Origin: Burkholderiales bacterium
GTDB lineage: Bacteria; Pseudomonadota; Gammaproteobacteria; Burkholderiales; Burkholderiaceae_D
Assembly: GCA_016177875.1 (NCBI GenBank)
Contig: JACOUL010000042.1
Location: 55,750 to 119,749 of the forward strand
Direction: 5' to 3'
DNA: 64,000 nt
Within the stretch, counting starts at the first letter, position 1. Each line of letters opens with the position of its first letter. The position numbers and the translations under genes are program-made. Shown here in pieces: positions 33,787 to 42,429 of the stretch. Below the pieces are notes generated by a model. That model was given only the letters and a program-made list of their open reading frames with translations, was not told the DNA's origin and did not search any database.

Positions 33787-35237
33787 GCCTGCTCTCCTCC
33801 ATCGGCAATCGGACAGCACAATAATACTTGCGTCCCATACCCAGGTTCACTTGTGACTTCGAGAACCGCGCCGAGTTGACGGGCACGCTCAGCCATGCCG
33901 ATCAGTCCATAGGATTTCAAATCGCCCGCCGCCTCCTTGTTGAAACCCTTGCCGTTGTCGCGCACGGAAATCAGCAGCGTGCCATCGACGCAACCGGCGT
34001 CGATATCGACTTTGCTTGCCTCGGCATGCCGGGCAATATTGGTAAGCGCTTCCTGAAAAATCCGGAAAATCGCAATCGCCGCATCGTCGGCGATCCGGAT
34101 CGGCGCATCGCCGATATTGATATTGCACTCGATCCCCATGCGTTCGCGAAAACGCCCGGTTTCCCACTCGATCGCATCCAACAAGCCCAGGTTGTCGAGT
34201 ACGCCTGGCCGCAAATCAGCCGATATCCTGCGCGCCGTATCGATCGCTTCACGTATCAATTCTTTCATGGTCGACACGCGCGACGCAAGCTTCGGCTCAG
34301 CCGCGTGCTTCTGCAGCCAGCTCAAATCCATTTTCAGCGCAGTCAACGTGCCGCCCAGCACGTCATGAATTTCGCGCGCTATCTTTGTGCGCTGCTCCTC
34401 GCGCACCGACAACAGATGCCGGGACAACTCACGCAACTGCTCCTGCGAACGTTCGATTTCCTGTTCACGCTGGCGCGCCTCTGTAACATCGAGACCGACG
34501 CCGATGATCGCCGGCCGCCCGCGGTATTGAAAACGCGTACCGTGCACGTCGATGTCGACCAGCCTGCCGTCTTTATGCAAGCCCTTGAAGTGATAATAGA
34601 TACTGGTCAGTTCACCCGAGATTCGCTTTTGCAGATTCTGGCTGACAGTTTGGCGGTCCTGCGGCGCAATGAAATTCTCCACCGGCTGCGACGCCATTTC
34701 CTGTTGGGTGAAGCCGAACATTTCGGCGAATCGCGGATTCACGTATTGGAACAATTCATCCTGAATGATATATAGGCCCGCGAGCGACTGTTCCACCAAG
34801 CCACGGAAGGGAATTTCCGGCACCGCCACGTCGCTCAAGTCGTCATACACGCCGACCAGCCCGATAACATTGTTGCTGAAGTCGCGCAGCGGCGACGTCG
34901 AAAGATTCACGCGTACAGCTTTACCTCCCTTGGTCAGACGCTCCAGTTCGATATCGCGAAGGGATTTGCCGGCAGCGACCTGTTGATGAATTTCGCGGCT
35001 GCTTTCGGCATTGGAATGAGGAATATGCGGCAAGGGCTTGCCGACCACTTCTTCCTCGCGCCAGCCGAAGATGCGTTCGGCGGCATGATTCCATATCTTG
35101 ACGTGCCGATCCAAGTCTAAAGCAACAAAGGCCACCGGCGCATCACGCACCAGTGACCTTAACATGTCGTTTTCTTCGCGCAGCCGCCGCAATTCGGCTT
35201 CCAGGTCGGAAGGCGGATTATCAGCTTGGCGAGACAT
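33783..35237 (-). CDS. PAS-PAS sensor histidine kinase (HisKA_3 type)
   Basis: A 484-residue cytoplasmic sensor kinase without membrane helices. A short coiled coil (DLEAELRRLREENDMLRSLV) leads into two PAS domains, about 28-135 (FVALDLDRHVKIWNHAAERIFGW) and about 145-260 (LFQYVNPRFAEMFGF). A HisKA_3 dimerisation helix follows with phospho-His in REEQRTKIAREIHDVLGG, and an HATPase with SVRDNGKGF and GLIGMAERARQLG. The architecture matches NarX-like kinases that pair with LuxR-type regulators. The ligand is unknown; PAS domains suggest a soluble redox or small-molecule cue. It is coupled to the response regulator gene. Confidence 0.93.
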   Translation of the reverse strand: MSRQADNPPSDLEAELRRLREENDMLRSLVRDAPVAFVALDLDRHVKIWNHAAERIFGWREEEVVGKPLPHIPHSNAESSREIHQQVAAGKSLRDIELERLTKGGKAVRVNLSTSPLRDFSNNVIGLVGVYDDLSDVAVPEIPFRGLVEQSLAGLYIIQDELFQYVNPRFAEMFGFTQQEMASQPVENFIAPQDRQTVSQNLQKRISGELTSIYYHFKGLHKDGRLVDIDVHGTRFQYRGRPAIIGVGLDVTEARQREQEIERSQEQLRELSRHLLSVREEQRTKIAREIHDVLGGTLTALKMDLSWLQKHAAEPKLASRVSTMKELIREAIDTARRISADLRPGVLDNLGLLDAIEWETGRFRERMGIECNINIGDAPIRIADDAAIAIFRIFQEALTNIARHAEASKVDIDAGCVDGTLLISVRDNGKGFNKEAAGDLKSYGLIGMAERARQLGAVLEVTSEPGYGTQVLLCCPIADGGEQA

Positions 35238-35257
35238 TGCGTCCGCTTTTCGTTTTC

Positions 35258-36103
35258 CTAGCGTACTGATTCACGAGCAGCTTGAAGATCGGGCCGGCGC
35301 TCGTAAATCAATCTCCATACCGTTTGTTCTTCATCCAACATATCGCGATCTCTCAACATCGCGGCATACAACACCCATTCTTCAATCGGAGCGCTGGAAG
35401 CAGGCCGAAGTTCGCCAAGTGTCGCCGCTTCGGATTTGGTCGCGACGGTAAATTCTCCGACGCTGCTGACCGTTCTTCCTTCGGAGGACTTAAACGATAC
35501 GGTCCAACGATACATATTGCCTTCAGTGAGGGCTAGCTTTGACGGCAGTTCCCAAGAGTTTCCGGCGACTTTCGTACGGACGATCTCTTTATCGCTATCG
35601 TCCTGCAAGACGACGTCAAACGTGGTTTTCTCCGGACCATTCCAACGGAAGGTCGGACGTTTTCCGAAGATGACCGAATTATTCTCAGGCGACGTTACGC
35701 GAATCGCCGGGATGCCCCGCATCCGATAAGCCCCTGGGGTCACATTCACGTTTTCTGCCGCGACCACCAGTTTTTCTTGCATCGTCTTGGATACAGGCGG
35801 CTTGCCCTGAATGACATTCAGCTTATCCTTCGCGACTTCGACAACCGCCGGCCCCGTCAGCTGGTACACCGTGCGAGTCGCATATATGGTGAGCGATGCC
35901 TTGCTGCCGTCGTCCAGGGTGACTTGCATCTGCGGCTTCAGATAGGAAAGCAATTGCAGCTTGCTGACCGAACCGCTGTCCTTGATTTGTCCGGAGCCTT
36001 GTAAGTCCAGGACCATGCCCACCGCCCCATCGGCACCGGCTGCGAAGGCCGTATGCGCCAGAAACGGCATGAGCGCAATCAGTAAAAGATTAGTGAGCCG
36101 CAT
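35258..36103 (-). CDS. Exported FecR-like protein
   Basis: A 281-residue protein with a signal peptide (LLLIALMPFLAHTAFA). The first half resembles FecR-type domains (GSVSKLQLLSYLKPQMQVTLDDGSKASLTIY). The middle has an immunoglobulin-like strand segment (IRVTSPENNSVIFGKRPTFRWNGPEKTTFDV). The C-terminal about 50 residues are helical with RDMLDEEQTVWRLIYERRPDL, which looks like a single TPR-like hairpin. No FecA or sigma factor genes are adjacent, so iron signalling is not implied. AAGGAAG precedes ATG 36103. It lies directly downstream of a CHASE2-cyclase gene, a common pairing in proteobacteria. Confidence 0.8.
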   Translation of the reverse strand: MRLTNLLLIALMPFLAHTAFAAGADGAVGMVLDLQGSGQIKDSGSVSKLQLLSYLKPQMQVTLDDGSKASLTIYATRTVYQLTGPAVVEVAKDKLNVIQGKPPVSKTMQEKLVVAAENVNVTPGAYRMRGIPAIRVTSPENNSVIFGKRPTFRWNGPEKTTFDVVLQDDSDKEIVRTKVAGNSWELPSKLALTEGNMYRWTVSFKSSEGRTVSSVGEFTVATKSEAATLGELRPASSAPIEEWVLYAAMLRDRDMLDEEQTVWRLIYERRPDLQAARESVR

Positions 36104-36205
36104 GATCGTTTTCCTTCCTATTTAATTCAATTCGTTGTTATCTTGATTAAAGCACGCGCAAAGCATGCCGTGTCGTTAATTTTTCACATTGGCGTCGATT
36201 CAAAT

Positions 36206-38080
36206 TCACGCTTGCGCCAGCGTCACGGCTGAGTTTTGATTTTCAGCCTTCGTGGCCGTCTTTGTAGACGACCAGCCATACACTGTCACCCCCGCCCTGC
36301 CCTTCAACGGCTTCTCGCCTAAGGAAGTCAACTCCTCCGGAAAACCGACCGCCTCAGCCACGCTTTCGGAGCAGACGATGCCGTATCCGACTTCCTTACA
36401 TAAACCTTCGATACGCGACGCCGTGTTCACGGTATCGCCGATGGCGGTATATTCATGCCGCTCTTCCGATCCGATCTGCCCGATAACCGCCTCGCCGCTG
36501 TGCAAGCCGACGCCGATACGCAAAAAGGGGCCGCCTTCCGACGCAAATTCATGATTGAGCTCTTCCAGCACCTGATGCATATTTTGCGCCGCCAGCAACG
36601 CATTTCGCTCGGGCAGTTCAAGCGGGTTCGGCGCACCGAAGAACGCCATCAAACCATCGCCGATAAATTTGTCGACGGTGCCGCCGTGCTCATGGATCAC
36701 GTGCACCATGCGCGCGAAATATCGATTCAATAGTCGCACCACCTCTTCTGCGGGCATATGCTCGCACATCGTGGTGAAATTACGAATATCCGCAAACAAA
36801 ACACACACCGGCAAGCGCGAGCTTTTCTGATTCGCATCGAGTCCGCCCTTGATCATCGCCTGCATGACCGCGGGGCTTACCGAGCCGGAAAACATTCGTT
36901 TGATCTGCTGCTTTTCCCTAAAGTGGGACCAACCCTGCCAGATACTACGCGCGCCAAATGCCAACCAGCCTGCAAGCAGAATCATCGTCGGCGGCAACCA
37001 AATATTCTGAAGGAACAAGATGCCCGATACGAGGAATAGTCCGAACGAAGCAGCGATCAACAATTGGAGTTTGCCGACGATTGATTCACCAAACCAAAAC
37101 AACGCAGCCAATGCGCCGATTGTAAAGATCACTGCTGTGGATGCCGGTTGAATCAAGCCTTGATTCCACATGCTGCGTAGTATCTGAGCATGCACGAGCA
37201 CCCCCGGCGCGAGCGTATCTTCCTTATTCTTGCGCCACGGCGCCATCGGAACGGGCAGATCTTTGATGTCCATATCTTCAAGGACAATACCGAGCAATAC
37301 AGGCTTTCCGCCGAACTCTCGCTTAAGACGTTCCGTGTCGCCTTCTTTTGACCATTTCAAGACGTCTTGCAAGGGAATATAGGTAAATTGATCTCCGAGC
37401 CTGAAATTGATTAGGCCCTTCCAATTCTTTTGAATCCCCATTGCTGCGCTCATCTCGCTCGTAAGCGTATTCGAGGAACGGTCTGGCTGCCATTCGGGGC
37501 CGGGATACAAGCGATACCGGTTATCTGGATCCGGTTGCAACATTGCCGAGGCAATCGCGGGCTGATGCTCCTGCATCGCGAGTACTGCCACGTAATCCAA
37601 ATGGATATCATGAAACTTCTGCCGGCCGGCGTCCCAGACTTTAACGACAATGAGTTTGATGTTGCGCACAGCCTGGAGCAAACCTGTCAACAACGCGCGG
37701 TGATAATCGAGATCCGGATTGGTCTTCGACACAAGCATCTCAAAACGCTTATCCGGCAATTCAAGGTCCACCCCGACGACAGAAGGACTTGCCTGCGCCA
37801 TCGCTTGAAAAAATTTGGTCAGGTAAAAATGATTGAGCGGCAGCGGCTCATCGATGCCAGCCACGAATTCTTCATCGATACCCACAACAACCGGATCCAT
37901 CTTTACCGGCTGAGGAAACCACTTGCGACTGTATTTGAATGCCAGATCCAACACATCGCGATCGGTATCAGCAACGAACGAGGAATGTGAAACCAGCGCA
38001 GCGAGCAACAATACCGCGAGAAAGCCGGCCATGACCTCTCGGCTAATGACCTGCATGAAGAATTGCCTAATAGCTTGCAT
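36206..38080 (-). CDS. CHASE2-domain adenylate/guanylate cyclase
   Basis: A 624-residue inner-membrane class III cyclase. An N-terminal anchor (about 15-35) is followed by a periplasmic CHASE2 sensor (about 40-310: DRDVLDLAFKYSRKW, GVDLELPDKRF, VLLGIVLEDMDIKDLPVP), three membrane helices (about 320-390) and the cyclase domain. That domain shows VCVLFADIRNFTTMCEHM (first metal Asp), FIGDGLMAFFGAPN (second metal Asp) and HEYTAIGDTVNTASRIEGL (base and transition-state residues). Whether it makes cAMP or cGMP cannot be decided safely by eye. The FecR-like protein gene follows and may act in the same pathway. Confidence 0.92.
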   Translation of the reverse strand: MQAIRQFFMQVISREVMAGFLAVLLLAALVSHSSFVADTDRDVLDLAFKYSRKWFPQPVKMDPVVVGIDEEFVAGIDEPLPLNHFYLTKFFQAMAQASPSVVGVDLELPDKRFEMLVSKTNPDLDYHRALLTGLLQAVRNIKLIVVKVWDAGRQKFHDIHLDYVAVLAMQEHQPAIASAMLQPDPDNRYRLYPGPEWQPDRSSNTLTSEMSAAMGIQKNWKGLINFRLGDQFTYIPLQDVLKWSKEGDTERLKREFGGKPVLLGIVLEDMDIKDLPVPMAPWRKNKEDTLAPGVLVHAQILRSMWNQGLIQPASTAVIFTIGALAALFWFGESIVGKLQLLIAASFGLFLVSGILFLQNIWLPPTMILLAGWLAFGARSIWQGWSHFREKQQIKRMFSGSVSPAVMQAMIKGGLDANQKSSRLPVCVLFADIRNFTTMCEHMPAEEVVRLLNRYFARMVHVIHEHGGTVDKFIGDGLMAFFGAPNPLELPERNALLAAQNMHQVLEELNHEFASEGGPFLRIGVGLHSGEAVIGQIGSEERHEYTAIGDTVNTASRIEGLCKEVGYGIVCSESVAEAVGFPEELTSLGEKPLKGRAGVTVYGWSSTKTATKAENQNSAVTLAQA

Positions 38081-38174
38081 TCTCTCCCCGTTTCTTTTGC
38101 CGCTTGGGCATGCGGATGATTTATTTTACTTCGAGAAACTAGCGGTTCCTCACTCGAACTGAGCTTAAAAAACA

Positions 38175-38200
38175 AAAAAGCCGGGCGAACCCGGCTTTTT
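38175..38200 (-). terminator. Terminator after rplI
   Basis: AAAAAGCCGGG/CCCGGCTTTTT with a CGAA tetraloop; on the minus strand it ends in a T run. It closes the rpsF-priB-rpsR-rplI operon. Confidence 0.9.
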
Positions 38201-38222
38201 GTCGACAAAGATGAGACAAACC

Positions 38223-38675
38223 TTACGCGTGCTCGCCCAGTACGGAAATGGTGATATCGACTACCACGTCGGTGTGCAGAGCCACGGCCACGGAATGGTC
38301 GCCGACAATCTTGAGCGGACCTTGCGGCATGCGAATCTGTGCCTTCTCTACCGGGAAACCTTGCTTGGTCAGGGCTTCAGCGATATCGAAGTTGGTCACG
38401 GAACCGAACAAACGGCCATCGACGCCGGCCTTTTGCGTGATCTGAATGGTCAAACCGTTCAGTTTCTCGCCTTGGGCTTGAGCGACAGTCAACTTCTCTG
38501 CAGCGGCTTTTTCCAGCTCGGCGCGCTTGGCTTCGAATTCGGCGATAGCGGATTCCGTCGCGCGGCGAGCCTTGCGTTGCGGGATCAGGAAATTGCGAGC
38601 GTAACCGTCTTTCACTTTGACGACTTCGCCGAGGTTACCCAGATTGACGACTTTTTCCAACAAAATAACTTGCAT
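38223..38675 (-). CDS. rplI: 50S ribosomal protein L9
   Basis: Large-subunit protein bL9, which binds 23S rRNA near the L1 stalk. The 150 residues begin [22 protein letters not shown] with [17 protein letters not shown], the classical signature, followed by the long connecting helix and the C-terminal RNA-binding domain ([27 protein letters not shown]). It is last in the rpsF-priB-rpsR-rplI operon, 26 bases after rpsR, and is followed by a terminator. Confidence 0.98.
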   Translation of the reverse strand: MQVILLEKVVNLGNLGEVVKVKDGYARNFLIPQRKARRATESAIAEFEAKRAELEKAAAEKLTVAQAQGEKLNGLTIQITQKAGVDGRLFGSVTNFDIAEALTKQGFPVEKAQIRMPQGPLKIVGDHSVAVALHTDVVVDITISVLGEHA

Positions 38676-38701
38676 GTTTTTCTCCTGGTTCTCGTCGTCG
38701 A

Positions 38702-38986
38702 TTAAGCGTTATGCAGATCGGTGTACGGCAACAGCGCCAAGTAACGAGCGCGCTTGATTGCGGTATCCACTTGGCGCTGATAGTGCGCCTTGGTGCCGGT
38801 CAGCCGAGCCGGCATGATCTTGCCGTTTTCCTGAATGAAGTCCTTCAGGGTGTCGACGTCTTTGTAATCGACTTGCTCAACGTGTGCGGCGGTGAAGCGG
38901 CAGAATTTCTTACGCTTGAACAGCGGGTTTTGCTGTTTGCGCTTTTCCTTCAACTTGTTCTTGTCAAACTTTTTACCGAATGCCAT
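38702..38986 (-). CDS. rpsR: 30S ribosomal protein S18
   Basis: Small-subunit protein bS18, which pairs with S6 on the platform. The 94 residues have an N-terminal basic extension ([21 protein letters not shown]), longer than the 75-residue E. coli form, and the core [25 protein letters not shown] and [18 protein letters not shown]. The extension is usual in betaproteobacteria. It lies 15 bases after priB. Confidence 0.97.
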   Translation of the reverse strand: MAFGKKFDKNKLKEKRKQQNPLFKRKKFCRFTAAHVEQVDYKDVDTLKDFIQENGKIMPARLTGTKAHYQRQVDTAIKRARYLALLPYTDLHNA

Positions 38987-39001
38987 GTTTGGCTCCTAAA
39001 T

Positions 39002-39292
39002 TTAAATATCTTCAATTTCCGTGATGTGAAACACGAGACTCTTGCTATTGCGGTTCTTCCGAGCCAGGAATCCTGTGAACTGGTAGGTCGCGCCTAATTC
39101 GGCCTGGTTGAATCGTCCGGAAATTTCACCTGCGGCGATTGCCGCAACTTCCATCTCGACCAACCTCTCGACGCCTGCTTCAACTTGCTTCGATTCGTGC
39201 TGCAACTTGCCCGACACGATCGGTATGCCTGCCGGCGTATAACGCAGTACGTCGCGCTCGGCAATAGTGGCAATCAGTTGAAACCGGTTCAC
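39002..39292 (-). CDS. priB: Primosomal replication protein N
   Basis: A 96-residue single-stranded-DNA-binding OB-fold protein used with PriA in replication restart. Seen: N-terminal strand RFQLIATIAERDVLRYTPAGIPIVSGKLQH and the C-terminal FTGFLARKNRNSKSLVFHITEIEDI, the PriB pattern related to SSB but shorter. The position between rpsF and rpsR is diagnostic. Confidence 0.95.
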   Translation of the reverse strand: MNRFQLIATIAERDVLRYTPAGIPIVSGKLQHESKQVEAGVERLVEMEVAAIAAGEISGRFNQAELGATYQFTGFLARKNRNSKSLVFHITEIEDI

Positions 39293-39302
39293 TCCTGGAA
39301 CG

Positions 39303-39674
39303 TCACACCGCAGCAGGGGCCTCGGCGGTACGATGCTTGGCGGCGTCTTCCTTCTGCACTGCCTTCATCATCGGCGACGGCGCGGTCTCGGCCTTCTTCA
39401 TCTTCACGGTCAGGTGGCGCAACACGGCATCGTTAAACTTGAAGCCGGTTTCGATTTCGGTCAGCGTCTCGCCGTCGCACTCGATGTTCATGCAGACGTA
39501 GTGAGCCTTGGCGAGCTTCTCGATCATGTAAGCCAGTTGACGGCGGCCCCAGTCTTCGACGCGATGCACCTTGCCACCGCGGGTGGTGACGATGCCCTTG
39601 TAGCGCTCGATCATCGCGGGCACTTGCTCGCTTTGATCCGGATGCACGATAAATACGATTTCATAATGACGCAT
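39303..39674 (-). CDS. rpsF: 30S ribosomal protein S6
   Basis: Small-subunit protein bS6. The 123 residues start [25 protein letters not shown] and include [29 protein letters not shown], the ferredoxin-like core that contacts S18. The C-terminal tail is Ala/Pro-rich and less conserved. It is first in its operon, divergent from lexA, with a hairpin leader upstream. AAGGAGA precedes ATG 39674. Confidence 0.97.
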   Translation of the reverse strand: MRHYEIVFIVHPDQSEQVPAMIERYKGIVTTRGGKVHRVEDWGRRQLAYMIEKLAKAHYVCMNIECDGETLTEIETGFKFNDAVLRHLTVKMKKAETAPSPMMKAVQKEDAAKHRTAEAPAAV

Positions 39675-39705
39675 GTAATCTCCTTATGGACGGATTGAAA
39701 AATCG

Positions 39706-39733
39706 CCCACCCCGGCGTCAAGACGGGTGTGGG
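39706..39733 (-). promoter_or_regulatory. Hairpin in the rpsF leader, possible attenuator or S6:S18 site
   Basis: On the minus strand CCCACACCCG pairs with CGGGGTGGG around a TCTTGACGC loop, one base bulged, followed by CGATTTTTC and then the ribosome-binding site. Autoregulatory S6:S18 leaders are known in many bacteria and contain a CCG-bearing stem. This hairpin could be that or an attenuator, but I cannot distinguish them. Confidence 0.5.
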
Positions 39734-39829
39734 AAGAGGAAAGCCCAAGATTATCGCGTGAAATCGTCAAAAACTCAACAGTTTCAACTGCTTACGGCAG
39801 CACCCTGAGAAAATTGCTTGAATTAAGCC

Positions 39830-39862
39830 TTGCAATTATGCCGATACTGTACAAAAATACAG
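39830..39862 (+). promoter_or_regulatory. lexA promoter with SOS box
   Basis: CTGTACAAAAATACAG at 39847-39862 fits CTGT-N8-ACAG, the LexA box of gamma/betaproteobacteria. It overlaps the -10 region that follows a TTGCAA -35 at 39830-39835, so LexA would block its own promoter. Confidence 0.9.
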
Positions 39863-39889
39863 GCTGTCTATGCAAACAGGGCTCATGCC

Positions 39890-40546
39890 ATGCTAAAACT
39901 GACTGCTCGCCAGGAACAAATCTTGAATCTGATCCGCGAAGCCATTGAAAACACAGGCTTTCCGCCAACACGTGCCGAAATTGCGGCCGAGCTGGGATTC
40001 CGCTCTGCCAACGCCGCCGAAGAACATTTGCAAGCGCTGGCGCGTAAAGGCGCCATTGAAATCTCACCCGGCACTTCCCGCGGCATCCGGCTGCGCGACA
40101 TGGGCGGCAATGAACGTCTGCATGCGGCCCAAATGGCTTTACCCCATCCCGTGCTGATGCAGTTAAGCCTTCCGCTGGTAGGCCGTGTGGCGGCAGGTTC
40201 GCCGATTCTGGCGCAAGAACATGTGGAAGCCACCTACAGCGTGGATCCGACTTTATTTTCCGCCAAACCGGACTTCCTCTTGAAAGTGCGCGGCATGTCG
40301 ATGCGTGATGCCGGCATTCTCGATGGCGATCTGCTTGCAGTAAAAAAAGCCGATGCCGCGCGTAATGGCCAAATTATCGTCGCACGCCTTGGTGACGACG
40401 TGACCGTCAAGCGCTATAAAAAATCCGGTTCAGTGATTGAGCTGTTGCCTGAAAACCCGGACTTTAAGCCGATTCGAGTAGATGCAAATGAGAATGAATT
40501 TGCGCTGGAGGGCTTAGCAGTAGGTCTGCTGCGCGCTTGGGGGTAG
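39890..40546 (+). CDS. lexA: SOS repressor LexA
   Basis: Represses DNA-damage genes and self-cleaves on contact with RecA filaments. The 218 residues have a winged helix-turn-helix ([42 protein letters not shown]), the Ala102-Gly103 cleavage site in [14 protein letters not shown], catalytic Ser137 in RGMSMRDAG and Lys174 in VTVKRYKK, spaced 37 residues apart as in E. coli. ATG 39890 is chosen because homology starts at MLKLT. An SOS box lies 28 bases upstream, giving autoregulation. No other SOS gene is coupled to it here. Confidence 0.97.
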   Translation: MLKLTARQEQILNLIREAIENTGFPPTRAEIAAELGFRSANAAEEHLQALARKGAIEISPGTSRGIRLRDMGGNERLHAAQMALPHPVLMQLSLPLVGRVAAGSPILAQEHVEATYSVDPTLFSAKPDFLLKVRGMSMRDAGILDGDLLAVKKADAARNGQIIVARLGDDVTVKRYKKSGSVIELLPENPDFKPIRVDANENEFALEGLAVGLLRAWG

Positions 40547-40551
40547 AGCAG

Positions 40552-40620
40552 GAATGTCGGATGTCATAGCATCCGCCTGCGAAACGGTACTGGCATGCAG
40601 GCCGGTACTCCGTACGGGTT
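40552..40620. repeat. Hairpin unit related to the core of the MITE-like element
   Basis: Right after the lexA stop, GCAGG...CCTGC encloses CGGATG/CATCCG, followed by CGAAACGGTACTGGC and a GTAC-based second hairpin. The same arrangement, with compensating changes (CGGACA/TGTCCG), is found at 29865-29945. Confidence 0.55.
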
Positions 40621-40636
40621 ATTTAAAGTTTTTCTT

Positions 40637-40726
40637 TGCCGTTCCGGTGCAGCGAAAGTCCAGCGTTTCCCCTCAAGATTAACGCCGGCTTTCCAGGTTC
40701 TTCAATGAACCAACGCCGGAACGGCA
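40637..40726. repeat. Nested inverted repeat between lexA and trmJ
   Basis: TGCCGTTCCGG (40637-40647) pairs with CCGGAACGGCA (40716-40726), an exact 11-bp stem. Inside are a second stem GAAAG.../...CTTTC with GCGTT/AACGC, and a small hairpin GGTTC/GAACC. The whole can fold as a branched structure on either strand and ends in a T run on the plus strand, so it may also serve as terminator of lexA. Confidence 0.65.
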
Positions 40727-40758
40727 GATTTTTCACGGCACAGAGCCCACGCCGTTTT

Positions 40759-41520
40759 CTATTTCTTCATTCGCGACAAAATCTGATTCGCGATCCCGCG
40801 CAGGATATTCACTTCTTCCGTTTCAAGTTGGGCACGCGAGAATAGCCGCTTTAGTCGCGGCATTAACTTCTTTGGGTGCTTCGGATCGAGAAAATCGATC
40901 GCGACCAAGGCCTGCTCCAGATGCGCGTACATGCCGTCGATTTGCGCAAGGTTCGCTGCCTCCCCCTGAAAACCGATACCGGTTTCTCTCGGGGCTGCCT
41001 CTCCCACAACCGCCATCCTGCATTCATACGCCAACACCTGAATTGCTTGCGCAAGATTCAGCGACGCATATTCAACATTCGCCGGAATATTGATCAAGAC
41101 ATTGCATTTTTCGACTGCTTCATTCGGCAAGCCATAACGCTCATTTCCAAACAAGAGCGCAGCGTGCAGTCCGAAATCCGCCGCAAGCTGTACCGACAAA
41201 ACGCGCGGGGTCAAAATCGGCGGCGAATACTCCCGCAAACGCGCCGTCAGCGCAGCGGCAAAATTGCATCCCTGGAGCGCTTCCTCAATTGAACCGACAA
41301 TGCGCGCGTTTTCCAATACGTCTTGCGCACCGCTCGCGAACGCAATGGCCTCCTCATGCCCCAATGCGTCCGCAAAACGAGGATTCACCAACACCAATTC
41401 CGTAAATCCCATCGTTTTCATTGCGCGCGCTGCGGCGCCGATATTGCCCGGATGACTTGTTTCAACCAATACAAATCGCAGGCGTTCGAACAGAGGCATG
41501 TCGGATTGGGGCAGGTTCAT
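40759..41520 (-). CDS. trmJ: tRNA (cytidine/uridine-2'-O-)-methyltransferase TrmJ
   Basis: SPOUT methyltransferase that 2'-O-methylates tRNA position 32 using S-adenosylmethionine. The 253 residues include [26 protein letters not shown] at the N-terminus, [18 protein letters not shown] and [24 protein letters not shown], motifs 1 to 3 of the SPOUT knot. The C-terminal extension ([22 protein letters not shown]) is the dimerisation segment of TrmJ, which separates it from TrmL. It is convergent with lexA and divergent from suhB, with a 107-base promoter gap. Confidence 0.93.
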   Translation of the reverse strand: MNLPQSDMPLFERLRFVLVETSHPGNIGAAARAMKTMGFTELVLVNPRFADALGHEEAIAFASGAQDVLENARIVGSIEEALQGCNFAAALTARLREYSPPILTPRVLSVQLAADFGLHAALLFGNERYGLPNEAVEKCNVLINIPANVEYASLNLAQAIQVLAYECRMAVVGEAAPRETGIGFQGEAANLAQIDGMYAHLEQALVAIDFLDPKHPKKLMPRLKRLFSRAQLETEEVNILRGIANQILSRMKK

Positions 41521-41627
41521 TTAAAATAGCGGCATTACGCGGTATAAAAGCCGCATCGCTCATTAATGATATTCGGATGGTTCCTATTGCGGTTCGCGCA
41601 AGGAACCGCCATTTTAACGGAACCTCT

Positions 41628-42419
41628 ATGCATCCCATGCTCAATACGGCGATAAAGGCCGCCCGTCGCGGCGCTGCCGTCATCAACCGCGCCTCTTTCG
41701 ATGTCGACCGCCTCAAGGTATCAAGCAAGCAGCAAAACGACTTCGTCACCGAAGTCGACCAGGCCGCCGAACAAGCGATCATCGAAGTATTGAAAACCGC
41801 CTATCCCGACCACGCCATCCTCGCCGAAGAATCCGGCGCATCTGCAGATCTTAGCGAGCAAAGCGAAAACGTCTGGATCATCGACCCGCTCGACGGCACC
41901 ACGAATTTCATCCACGGCTTTCCGCAATATTGCGTCTCGATCGCCTTGAAGCAAAAAGGCCAAATCACGCAAGCCGTAGTGTACGACCCCACCCGCAACG
42001 ACCTCTTTACCGCCACCAAAGGCGCCGGCGCCTACCTGAACGACAAACGCATTCGCGTCGGCAAGCGCGACAAGATGGCGGAAGCCTTGATCGGCACAGG
42101 CTTCCCCTACCGCGACATGTCAGGCTTGGACAATTACGTAGAAATGTTTCGCGTGATGACACAAAAGTGTGCCGGCTTGCGCAGACCGGGTGCCGCTGCG
42201 CTTGACTTGGCCTATGTGGCAGCCGGACGACTCGACGGCTTCTTTGAAAAAGGCTTGAAGCCTTGGGACATCGCCGCCGGCGCGTTGTTGATCACCGAAG
42301 CCGGCGGCATCGTCGGCAATTTTACCGGCGACTCCGACTACCTCTACCATGGCGACGTCCTCGCCGGCTCGCCGAAGATATTTGCGCAGATGGTGACGCT
42401 GCTGTCACCATTCGCCTGA
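41628..42419 (+). CDS. suhB: Inositol-1-monophosphatase family protein SuhB
   Basis: Magnesium-dependent inositol monophosphatase; E. coli SuhB also acts in rRNA transcription antitermination. The 263 residues have the metal-binding EESGASADL and [15 protein letters not shown], and [19 protein letters not shown], the two IMPase signatures. ATG 41628 is where family homology starts. It converges with tpsA, with only 10 bases between the stops. Confidence 0.94.
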   Translation: MHPMLNTAIKAARRGAAVINRASFDVDRLKVSSKQQNDFVTEVDQAAEQAIIEVLKTAYPDHAILAEESGASADLSEQSENVWIIDPLDGTTNFIHGFPQYCVSIALKQKGQITQAVVYDPTRNDLFTATKGAGAYLNDKRIRVGKRDKMAEALIGTGFPYRDMSGLDNYVEMFRVMTQKCAGLRRPGAAALDLAYVAAGRLDGFFEKGLKPWDIAAGALLITEAGGIVGNFTGDSDYLYHGDVLAGSPKIFAQMVTLLSPFA

Positions 42420-42429
42420 AACGATCATA

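Noticed and set aside
40637..40726. Branched hairpin region as SRP RNA, 6S RNA or tmRNA
   Set aside because: The conserved GGAAG/GCAG loops of SRP RNA, the 6S central bubble and a tmRNA tag frame were not found.
40630..40740. Small ORF (about 35 codons from a GTG on the minus strand) in the lexA-trmJ gap
   Set aside because: It lies wholly within an inverted repeat, so the open frame is better explained by the repeat; no ribosome-binding site was seen.
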